A stretch of 64,000 nt of DNA, from NCBI GenBank assembly GCA_032622095.1, contig CP136061.1:188732369-188796368 (forward strand). Reading direction: 5' to 3'. Made by a program: the position numbers and the translations under genes. The DNA is from Siphonodentalium dalli. Lineage: Eukaryota; Mollusca; Scaphopoda; Gadilida; Siphonodentaliidae. Below the pieces are notes generated by a model. The model did not search any database. It worked only from the letters and a program-made list of their open reading frames with translations, and was not told the origin of the DNA. Shown piece after piece: positions 40,101-52,100 of this stretch. How positions within the stretch are numbered: position 1 is the stretch's first letter; each line of letters begins with the position of its first letter.

Positions 40101-43100
40101 AGGTAACATTGCACTAAACACTCAGTCGAATGATTGCAACTTGTCCGCGACAAGGAACAATGAGGTAGCCAAGGCAAGAAAGGGTTCGGAAAAACCGGTA
40201 TGTGCCGTGACAGCATGAACCTGGATGGACTGAGGCAGGACCAGCGGTAGCTGCTGCAGAACATCCATCGCTGCTCGTCGCTGCGAAGGTTGTGGAAGCC
40301 GCGACTACAAATAGAGGAGGCATGACCACCAACAGACTCCGAGACTGCAGCGCAGGCTGTACCGAATTGACAGAGGAAAATCCATTGTTGCCCATCTATG
40401 TGAAGGTTGTGGAAGCCGCGACTACAAATAGAGGAGGCATGACAATCAACAGACTCCGAGCCTGCAGCGCAGGCTGTACCGAGTTGGCAGAGGAAAATCC
40501 ATTGTTGACCGTCTCTGCGAAGGTTGTGGAAGCCGCGACTACAAATAGAGGAGGCATGACCACTAACAGACTGAGCCTGCTTCGCAGGCTGTATCAAGTT
40601 GGCAGAGGAAAATCGCCACACGTTGGTGTTTGTTCTTGATATGTGGGCCCCATCCAGTCCTTCGGTTGTGGAAAACAGGCGTACTTCTCTGCGAATGGCT
40701 CAGGAGGCCGCGACCAATAAGGAGGAGGCATGTCCAGCAACCGACTCCAGTGGAGGCTCCAAGTTAATGGAGGAAGCAAGAGAAGGGCCACGTTTTCTCG
40801 TCCTTGTTCTGTGCTGTTAGAATTGTGCAGGTAATGCATGCAAAACTGTGCGTAATTGTTATCCTAAGACCGAAGGACTGACCCATCCGAAATAATCCTC
40901 ATGGAAGGCACTCTCGGATGGGCATGGCGAACTCGGACACGCATCAAATGCTGCCAAATCCAGGGGATGTTGTGACAGCACGCCCTCGTCTCCGAACAGC
41001 ACCATCCGTCAAGGAGATGGGGGGAAAGGGGCAAGTATCCCGATCAGGTCACCTGGTTTGACGAGGCAAAATTTCCGGAGCCTCGGAAAGGAAACTAAGT
41101 CTAAGTTCTGGCCTAGGAGCCCAAAAGAGGCCAGAAACCGTACGAAGCAAGGTCACACTGGTGGAGGAAAGAACACAAGTGAATAATAGGGATACATGCT
41201 ACCCCCAAACCGGGAGGGACGGATGCCGGAAAAGACTTGACGAATGGAGGACAGGTCGGAACCCGTGCGGTAAAATCCCCTGGAGTGGAAGCAGTGGCAG
41301 GTGACACATTGAAATGCTAGGCAGGCAATGTGTAAAAAGCGCCGGGGCTTGCGAGCTTTTACGGACCACCGATGTTGTGGTAGCTATGGCAAGTGGCCGG
41401 CTGGTGCAGCGATGGAATGAACCCGGACGCACCGGAGGCAGGACCAGTGGTAGCTGCGCTTGGACGACCATCGCTGCCCTTCTCTGCTGATGGCTCAGGA
41501 GGCCGCGACCCAGAGGGAGGAGGCATGTCCAGCAACCGACTCCAGCGGAGGCTCCAAGTTAATGGAGGAAGCAAGAGAAGGTGCCACTACAGTAGAGGTG
41601 TCACGATCATTGATCTTGATAATCGATAGTCAATAAGAGATTAGAATCGATGAAGTGTATCTAATAGCAAGGACAGTGGAAGTAGTGCATAATATTTGCA
41701 TGTGCATAATTTGTATCAGAAACAACCGAGACAGTCCTTCCCATGACAAAACTACAGTTTTGTAGACGGGTGTAATTGCACCGGTAATATAATTGTAAGT
41801 TGGGGTTATCCCAAATCAAAGGTCATTGTGTGACATACCCAAGTCCAGTGACACTTTCTCATGCCCATAAATTAATGGAGATGGGAAATGTTCTAAATAT
41901 ATCTTCACATATTTCAATATTGATCCAACGATTACAGTGACCACCAACATTGTGACTAGCTGGACGAGTGCAATGGTGAACACCCATGAATAGAAAATTG
42001 CGAGTGCATACGGGTGCGAGAGCAATTGCTCCTGTCTCGTGGGAAGGAATGCCGATAATGAGTAATGACTAATGAGCACAATGCGTTACAAATATCTTTG
42101 CACGATCAACGATCGTTAACCTGTCCGTTGGCGATTAAACTGTAAAACAGGGTATCCAAAGATGTCCGGTACTTTCCGACATCCGAAATAAAGAACTCAG
42201 AGTAATTGCAGCCGAATGGTAATCGAATATCGGCTGTATCAACGTTTCATCGATTATACGATTAATTGTGGCACCCCTACCTGTCGGAGGGAAAAAACAT
42301 TACGAAGTTGTCATCGTAAAAGCATTGAGCCTTATGTTCAATGTAGAGAGAAGAGGCAAGCCACACTGCGGCTATTTTATCTAGCATCCGTGAGGGAAAT
42401 TATTGTAAAATATTGTAATGTAAAATATTGGAAATTATTAATTCCAATACATTTGGATAGGATTTTGTCAGGGACCAAACTCCAAACTGGAGCTTAGTGT
42501 AGAGGCCAACACAATATTGCATCCGGTGCAGTGTTTAAAAAACACGACGAGAACCCGAATGACTTGAAAGAGCATCGGTTTATTGAATATTGTTTTATGC
42601 AAAAAACGATATTTGTTTGAAGTGATTCTCGTAAACAAAACAAAATTGAAATATTTGTTAACTCTTTCGCTGCCAAACGCGCATAAATGCGAACTTCGTA
42701 GACGCTGCCAATCGCGCATTTTAGTAGTCTAATGTATGAGATATAACTCTATTCTTTCCGGCATGTTTGACACTGTACAATGTATTTATCTGTAGTACTG
42801 TTGCGCGCGAACAATTTAAAGCGACAATGTCCTCAAGGTCATGCTATTTCTGACGTTATGGGAGTACAGTCAGAGCCGGAATATTGCGTCATTGTTGTTA
42901 GCACGTGGTTATCAGTCGAAAATGGCTGCTCGCAAAAGACTCAGGACTGAAGAAGTTATTGTTATTACCTCTATACTCTAATGATCGAGGGCCGCCTGTG
43001 GCGCATAAGTTACTTATACCTATTATTTATGTGGGCAGTAGCCTCTATATGGGCGCCTGCGGCGCATAAGATATTATGGTTGGCGGGATGGGGTGGTGGG

Positions 43101-46100
43101 TGGGTAACTAACCTCTATACTCTAATGATCGAGGGGCGCCTGCGGCGCATAAGATACTTATACCTATTATTTATGTGGGCAGTAGCCTCTATAGGGGCGC
43201 CTGCGGCGCATAAGATACTATGGGTGGTGGAATGGGGTGGTGGATGGGTAACTAACCTCTATACTCTAATGATCGAGGGGCTCCTGCGGTGCATAAGATA
43301 CTTATACCTATTATTTATGTGGCAGAAGCCTCTATGGGGACGCCTGCGGCGCATTAGATACTATGGGTGGCGGGATGGGGAGGTGGGTGGATAACTAACC
43401 TCTACACTCTAATGATCGAGGGGCGCCTACCGCGCATAAGATACTTATATACCTATTATTTAGGTAATGGACAGGAGGATTCCAGTTGTCCACGAGGACT
43501 GATGGACAGGAGGATTCGAGTCGTCCACGAGGACTGATGGGCAGGAGGATTCCAGTTGTCCACGCAGACTGATGGACAGGCGGATTCCAGTTGTCCACGA
43601 GGACTGATGGACAGGAGGATTCCAGTTGTCGACGCGGACTGATGGACAGGAGGATTCCAGTTGTCCACGAGGACTGATGGACAGGAGGATTCCAGTTATC
43701 CACGCAGACTGATGGACAGGAGGATTCCAGTTGTCGACGCGGACTGATGGACAAGAGGATTCCATTTGTCGACGCGGACTGATGGGCAGGAGGATTCCAG
43801 TTGTCCACGCAGACTGATGGACAGGAGGATTCCAGTTGTCCACGCGGACTGATGGACAGGAGGATTCGAGTCGTCCACGCGGACTGATGGACAGGAGGAT
43901 TCGAGTCGTCCACGAGGACTGATGGACAGGAGGATTCCAGTTGTCCACGAGGACTGATGGACAGGAGGATTCCAGTTGTCGACGCGGACTGATGGACAGG
44001 AGGATTCCAGTTGTCGACGCGGACTGATGGACAGGAGGATTCCAGTTGTCCACGAGGACTGATGGACAGGAGGATTCCAGTTGTCCACGAGGACTGATGG
44101 ACAGGAGGATTCCAGTTTTCCACGCAGACTGATGGACAGGAGGATTCCAGTTGTCCACGAGGACTGATGGACAGGAGGATTCCAGTTGTCCACGAGGACT
44201 GATGGACAGGAGGATTCCAGTTGTCCACGAGGACTGATGGACAGGAGGATTCCAGTTGTCGACGCGGACAGATGGACAGGAGGATTCCAGTTGTCGACGC
44301 GGACTGATGGACAGGAGGATTCGAGTCGTCCACGCAGACTGATGGACAGGAGGATTCCAGTTGTCCACGCAGACTGATTGACAGGAGGATTCCAGTCGTC
44401 CACGCAGATACTAAGATACTTATACCTATTATTTATGTGGGCAGTAGCCTCTATAGGGGCGCCTGCGGCGCATAAGATACTATGGGTGGTGGAATGGGGT
44501 GGTGGATGGGTAACTAACCTCTATACTCTAATGATCGAGGGGCGCCTGCGGCGCATAAGATACAAGAGGATTCCAGTTGTCCACGCAGACTGATGGACAG
44601 GAGGATTCCAGTTTTCCACGCGGACTGATGGACAGGAGGATTCGAGTCGTCCACGCGGACTGATGGACAGGAGGATTCGAGTCGTCCACGCGGATTGATG
44701 GACAGGAGGATTCCAGTCGTCCACGAGGACTGACGGAGAGGAGGATTCCAGTTGTCCACGCGGACTGATGGACAGGAGGATTCCAGTCATCCACGCAGAC
44801 TGATGGACAAGAGGATTCCAGTTGTCCACGCAGACTGATGGACAGGAGGATTCCAGTCGTCCACGTGGACTGATGGACAGGAGGATTCGAGTCGTCCACG
44901 CAGACTGATGGACAGGAGGATTCCAGTTGTCCACGCAGACTGATGGACAGGAGGATTCCAGTCGTCCACGCAGACTGATGGACAAGCATACTCAAGTTAA
45001 CCCTTCCATGACTGCAGCTTCCTGACATTTTGTGAAAACTCTGTGCCAATGCATCTTATATATAGGGAGCCTCGCATATATAAGAGAATACCTTAGCCTA
45101 ACAATATGTACTCTTGTATATGCAAGGCTCCCTTTGGGAGGCTCACATATATAAGAGAATGCACTGGCACAGGATCTTTAATACTGCACCAGAGCAGCTC
45201 CAGTCATGAAAGGGTTAATAAATGTAGATTACAGTGATTGTCCAGTTTAGTGGTAGAAAGTTAAGAACCGGTTTATCTTGCTGATATTGTCAAAATACAA
45301 GAGAAATGTCAAAGAAGCTAATAATATGACTGCAACCAGATGCTGTTCTCAGTGATAAGATATGAAAACCTCTGATGTTCCCAGGTGTGTATTTTAATTT
45401 TAAAAAATAAACAATTATCAATTAAATTTGTCAAATGCCTGTAACCTCACCACCACTTTTAGAATTGCATTATAATTTCACTGAAGCTTGATTATATCTA
45501 GGGGGCACAACATATGTGTTGATTATTCATATTTGATGGTCAATGACGAATGCTTAGACAACACTACAAAAAGAAATATTTGTATTCAAATAACATTTGT
45601 AATAGAAAACTGATGTTACTATTTGTCAACAATGAAGGCAGCGCAGTCCAGAGATAGTTGTTTCAAACAAATTTATGTTTCCTTATATGTACATTTGTAT
45701 ACATACAGTGTCAGATAACAAGCCACTGGCTAATTTGAAGTACTTTTTCTGAACAATGATATGGCCCAATGTAGTTCCTAACCAAGTAGGGGTGGAGGAT
45801 TTTTGGACATAAGATTATCCATAGACAGAAGAAGACATCACTTTTAAAGATTGTAGATGAGACTGAGGGGCAGAAAAGATATACAGGTAGTTACCTTCAT
45901 ATGGATCTTTCCTAAACAGTTTGAGCTTTATGACTTCATCAGCTAGTTTGAGCATGTGTGCAGCATCCTCCACACTGAGGGTTGCCGTCTTCATATCATT
46001 TATGGCTAGCAGCGTGTCCCCAGCCCTGATAGATCCCAGCCTGTGGTATGGATTCAGGTTTGTGGTCAGAAAATTCTGATGGAAAGCTCGAGGTTTGACC

Positions 46101-49100
46101 CTCGTATTTTGACTATGTTACAAAATGTACATACACCACAATTATGAGCTCAGAAAATAGAGTAATCATTTTGTTTCAAAGATTATGTGAAATAATTCAC
46201 AAGGGGAGCTGGGCCTTGCAAAACCCAAGTGAGTGCAGCGAATGAGGGTTTTACCAATAGAATTGTCACGTAATCATCGAAACCAATTGACAATTTTGTT
46301 TATTACACACTTACCACCTAGAAGGGGCGGGGCTATCGGAGCTGTCACCGGGACTGTTATTCACAGGTGTGACATTATCACTTTTAATTCACGAAAAAAT
46401 CCTAATAAATTATAGCTAACGTGTAATAAAAGGCAATAATCTGGAATCTCTCTATCCAAGGTGCACAGAATTTACTGATGGTTGTTGTAATTCATTTATT
46501 CTCTGATGAAAATATTGAGAAGACAAATAGAAGATACATACAAAACATTGAGAATGTGACAGTAAATGTACAATATATACACAGACTTCCTGGTGCAAAT
46601 TATTTTAAATCGCCATTTATAGTAATATCATCATCATCATTATCGTCGTCATCGTTTTTGGCATACTCATCTTTGATGTCATCCCATCATCATCACCTTA
46701 ATCATCATCCTTGTGTAACCATGGCAATAAAGTTAAACAGAATATCACAACAACACTGCAGACTATGCAATAGTGTTCTTAACTGAAGATTTATTACGGA
46801 TCGTCATTTTACCATCATTATCATCATCCTCATCCTTGTCGTGTCATCCTACTCCTTATCATGTCATTGTTCTCCTCCTACTCAACCAAATTTGGTTCAG
46901 TTCACTCGATTCAATCAAAAGTTATCATCTGGAAACCGCATATCAGGTAAATCCTAAGTCGAAAAAGGGACATAACTCAGTCAAAATCATGTGAATGAAA
47001 CCCATATTCGAACTTGATCTTTATTTTGGTGTGGTAAACTAATATACCAAATTTGGTTCAGTTCACTTGATTCAATTTAAAGTTATCATCCGGAAACAAT
47101 ATTTTCCTAAAAAAGTAAAATATATATCTCCTAGAAGTATCTTGCCTACTGAACTATATGGTATATTATCCCAAGTAGGAGGGGTTAACTCTCCGAGTTG
47201 AAAAAAATAAACGTACGGAAATTCTATGGTACATATCTTCTGTCATGTTCATGACCCGTGTAATCACGTGGTTTCTGACACGTAGTGAAGGAATCGCCAT
47301 ATTTTTTACCCCCAGTAGGACATTCCTCGTGAGCGGGGTGGGTGCGAAACCCTGGGAGGGAGCTCAGCGTTCAGTGGGCAAGATACTTCTAGGAGATATA
47401 TATTTTACTTTTTTAGGAAAATATTGTATCTCCGTCAAAGGTATCTTGCCCACTGAACTATATGGTAAAGCATAGAATTTTCTAACAGGTGGAGGCCACG
47501 AGGAAACAAAAACACCGCTATGCATCTGAATCAAAGGACTGGATTGACCTGATAACCTACAATATATACATACACATGCACAGACATATAGATATATATG
47601 TATATATATATATATATATACACACATGCACAATAGGACCATAAGCCAATGTAATATTCCATCCTAAACTAATACCTGTCAGCACTCACAAACGAACAAA
47701 AAGTGGCCACTTAAGAGTTTAAGACCCCTGCAAGTAAAGTAAATAGCTTCAGAAGACCTGGAGATGGATAGTCGGATACGACATTCGCATCGGAACTTAG
47801 GGCTAATAATGTATCAGCCGAGTACTTGCCGGGAAAGGTACGGGTAACACCCCCCCCCCCCCCCTCCCCCCCCCCCCCAAAAGGGGAGAAGCATCCATGT
47901 TCTAAGGAAATGGAAATAGAAAAATACCTGTTGACAAGAAATCCCCAGCCAGGTATTATAAACCCAGGGATGGCTAAATACTTATACCGCATCTAACAGG
48001 CTAACCCAGGCAGCAAAAGCCGCAAGTAATAACGAAGACCCCCCTTAAAAACAATAGAACCCACCCCCGACCCAAATCTTGAGTGGGTTGGGCCGTGTCC
48101 CAGTACACGATGATAGCCCGATGAAAAACCAGCTGCAAGCTCCCAAGAAAGGGCCCGACACCAACTACTTGGAGACATGCCATTGTCGATAAGGAGGAGG
48201 TATCAGTGACCAATAGCCTGAACGGGAAGCGAATGGGTATTACACAGACATACGTTGCAAGGCTCAGGCCGTATGAAGAACAGGGCTCAGAATTGGAGTT
48301 TCACAGCAGAAAACTTAGTTTGAAGCCTGGAGTTCGAGATATGACCGACTAAGATGTAATAAGCCATGACATTTTTTCCCCGATGACGTTCCCAAATATG
48401 GAAATGCCCACCCACACAGTTAAACCCAACTGACCAATCACAGGCTACTGAATCCATGACAGAAAGGCATCCAGGAACCGAAATTCCAATATCGTTAAGG
48501 TGGAAATCCACAAAAACAAAAATTGGACTAACGAGGCATCAGGATTGTGGCACAAGCCCAAAACCAGCAGAAACCGACGGCAGGTATGTGCCTAACACGA
48601 TTCATATGCTGCCCCACAGGTGCAACATTATCCTGCATTGGCAATCGCTGAGGTCAGCAAAGGACCGAGTGGGGTGCTGAACGAGACCTCATGTCAACAG
48701 TGTTCTGAAAATGAGCATATGTCGAACCATGGATAATGGACTCATCTATGTATGACTGGACAACAAAAGTGAAATTCCATGTTGAGTTAGCACTGAAAGC
48801 AACCTGAAGACAAAATATATGTCATTCGTATCTATTACTGAAACACAGCGAGGTCAGAGATAAAGCATGTATGCTTGTTGATCTCTGATTCTTGCGTCCC
48901 AAATCGAGATGTAAATATTTACCCTATCGAGCACCCGAACCAGTCCAGAACACGTCTTAAAAAGTCAGGAAAATGAAAGGGCGAGAGTCATATACTAATC
49001 TAGTGATATGAATGACTATAGACATTCTCCAGCAAACCCGGTGACCATGAAAGAGCTGGATGGAACATGGAAAGAAGCAACCACTTATAAAGCAAGAAGT

Positions 49101-52100
49101 TGAACACATCCCAACCCGAGAACAGTAAAATGGTTGAATACCTCTCAGGATGGTCGAACCCAGGTCGCCAAGTGTGCAGTCCGATGGCATAACCACCCAT
49201 CTCTGACGACGTTAAGCAGGGTACAAACTGACCGGCATCACAGGGCAAGTTGCTACCCAAATGCTAACAAAAGCCATGCAACTTGTATCCTATTTCCTCA
49301 TTTGACTGTCCCAGGGTATGCCAACAGTCGTCCGGTAGTATCCGACTTGGAGTCCCTGTCAATAGTCCAGAAAGCCCACCAAATGCGGCCAATGGGTTCG
49401 ATGGGTAGCCCCAACCCGCGACCTGTTTGGTGGGACTATCATCCTGAGTGCTAATTACGCCAATGAAGGGAACACTATACATCGACAAGTGACAGTGTCC
49501 TGGTCGTAAAGGTTTCTATCGCTTCCTTGGAACCCTCGAAACAAGGGAAAGCACTCTGATGTTCTGTTAAATTGTAAATGATTGTAGAACAATGCTATCA
49601 AATCATGTCAATCTGAGGTTATTTGCTAATCAAAATTCGACATTAATTTTCTTCCTGCGCTTGGCTGCATCAGAGAACCCTGAACAACTAACTGAGCTCC
49701 CTCGTAAGTGCATGTAAAGGTGACCCGAAAGGAATGTCGAAAGCCCTTTCACCTCGTGCTGGAGCGACTGCTCGATCTGATCCTGATCTCCATCCGACGA
49801 TGGAGTGTTAACAGCACAATACACCACGACAAGCTTCATTTCTAATTGCATGTGAGGTCTGGTCATTGGGGACCCCGGAGGAATGTCCAGAGCCTGTACA
49901 TCTCGGGGTGGAGCAGCAGCAGGACCGATCCCGATATCCAACCGACCGAACTGGCGATGGGAGGTTAGTAGGTACCAGTTCCCAAGCAAGCTTCCTGCTA
50001 TAATGGCGTCAGGGAATAAGATCTTTTGTTTTCATTTAAAATCAAACCCGAAGTTACTGGCAGCTGTTGGCCAGAATGCGGCCAGTAACCTGTCAGCCAA
50101 GCCCCCGGAAGTGGGGACTTATAATAATGAGAAAACAAGCCTGTGAACTGTGATCCCATTCCAAGCCCAGCTGGGGCAGAAGGCATGGAGGATAAACTTT
50201 CAGGTGCCAAATAATTGCGTAAATGTAATAATTTGAGAAAAAGTCTCCTAATTTGAATTGAGACAAAGTAAAATGGCCATTCGACTAGTAATTTTAGCCA
50301 AAATTTCCACACACTATGATCATAAGGCACCGGAGAGCATGGTCAGGGATCACCGAGGGTGTATCCCCCAGCCGCGCTGACCCCGAGATGACGACTTGTA
50401 GCGATGGACGGCGTGTGTCGAGTGTTTTAGTAGAGCTCAGTGGTCACAGCCGTCCGGGGCACGTCAACAGCCAACGGTCGACCCGCAGAAGCAGATTGAC
50501 GTCCCATTCGATAGTCCAGGGAGCGCACCAATGTGACTCATGGGTTCAATGGGTAGCCCCAACCCGCGCCTGTTTGGTGTGACTATCGCCCCGAGTGCTA
50601 ATTACGCCAATTAGAGGAACACGATATATCGGCAAGTCAGAGAAGGATACAGGGATGTTTTTATACCTGTTACAGGTTTGGGTGCCCAAACTATAGAGAC
50701 CCAAATGTCCCCAAATTCCATGTAGATAGTATTTATTCCAGTTGGATCTTCCATATTTTCAAGGAATTTTTCTACAATTCAACAACATGTCCTAGTAATG
50801 CAAATCATCAGCCCGCAGATGATATATAGTCTATAATATGGAGCCTTTATTTGCACAATCAAGTATCCAGTACTGAATATTTTAACATCCAAATTTATAT
50901 GGGCACATACTCAAATACAGAACAGGTGTCCCCAAACAAAAATTCTCTGGATCCTTCCCCGCGAGTTTGTCCGTGTCCTAGGGGAAGCAACTCGTGTGAG
51001 CTACGGGTTCGATGGGTAGCCCCAACCCGCGTCCTGTGTGGTGTGACTATCGCTCCGAGTGCTAATTACGCCAATTAGAGGAACCCTATATATCGACTTT
51101 CGTTCTCAACTCTTGGGACCTCGAAACGAGGGAAGCGACTTCAAGGGGAGCTACGGGGAAGGCGATTCATGAACCTGGTCTTACCTCGATTAGCAGTCCT
51201 GTGAAAGTAATTAATGTGATTGCAAACAATCACAAATACACCTGTTGTGTTATGTTACCATGTGGCAACCAAGGCAGTAACGGCCCCATTGTTAATCATC
51301 CAGGGTGAAAAAGGTTCAAAGTGACATTCGGGATTTTACAATCCTATCAGCCTATTTCACAAGCGTTTAAACACTGCTTTTTCCATCAGTTGTACACCAG
51401 ACGATGATTGTCAATGTATAAAGAAAGCCGTCAAACGAAAAAATGAACTCGAAAATAAGTCACCTAATTTCGTGATACCTTTAACCACCAGTAACGCACG
51501 TGGTAACTTAAATAACACGTCACCTGTATGCCATAGATTTGTTATAAAGAAAACGATCAGCGTCTTTAGTCATATCCAATGGTGCCTCGAATGTTCTGCC
51601 TTTAATAGGCCAGAAACGTTGCATATTGTCTGCACAGAAAACGGATATTAAATCATTGACCGATTAAAATTATGGAAGACAAAGTCGGTTAAAACGAAAC
51701 GAGTCATCCGATTCCGATATTATTATATTCGGAACAAACCGTCGTAATCTTTATGTGAATCGTTACATAATTTTCAACTATAAGCAAAGAAATAATGTTG
51801 TTTGTATAAAACAAAAACAAACTGTTTTTGCTATACAAACTGCAACTTAGCTTAGTATTCTTTGTGAGAGATTCTTTTTGGACCCGTCCTGGTGAGGAGG
51901 GAAAAAAATATGGCGATTCCTTCACTACGTGTCAGAAACCACGTGATTACACGGGTCATGAACATGACAGAAGATATGTACCATAGAATTTCCGTACGTT
52001 TTTTTTTTTCAACTCGGAGAGTTAACCCCTCCTACTTGGGATAATATACCATATAGTTCAGTGGGCAAGATACCTCTGACGGAGATACTGCAAATCAGGT

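Larger units (their letters stand above)
47098..52088. mobile_element. Large element B, ~4.99 kb, unclassified
   Basis: Boundaries are read from the interrupted SINE-like array (…ggaaac|AATATTTTCC … GGAGATAC|tgcaaatcagg). Left end: hairpin 47098-47425, then GTATCTCCGTCAAAGGTATC (47426-). Right end, complement: GTATCTCCGTCAGAGGTATC. About 180 bp next to the right end (51905-52085) is inverted and nearly identical to ~47130-47312. No clear target duplication. No reverse transcriptase, integrase, tyrosine recombinase or Rep/helicase recognised, so probably non-autonomous. Confidence 0.7.

Noticed and set aside
39953-40621. 222-codon minus-strand ORF with Cys-rich repeats
   Set aside because: The 117-bp tandem repeat (39 codons) keeps the frame open; composition is not protein-like and the plus strand is open too.
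43395-44403. Open reading frames of 235-312 codons on the minus strand
   Set aside because: They are produced by the stop-free 35-bp minisatellite; the peptides are the same 35-residue cycle in every frame, with no domain or splice context.
43467-44984. CRISPR array
   Set aside because: Units are contiguous variants of one 35-bp sequence without unique spacers, in a eukaryotic intron.
43467-44984. Hammerhead ribozyme array (CTGATG in every unit)
   Set aside because: Units have CTGATGG rather than CTGATGA and lack the GAAA core and stem III, so the catalytic core is absent.
47848-47878. C-run as a functional element
   Set aside because: Homopolymer likely to vary in length or be mis-sequenced; no context to support a role.
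49134-49200. tRNA-like 'ggatggtcgaacccaggtcg' box
   Set aside because: No complete A and B box spacing or cloverleaf could be drawn.
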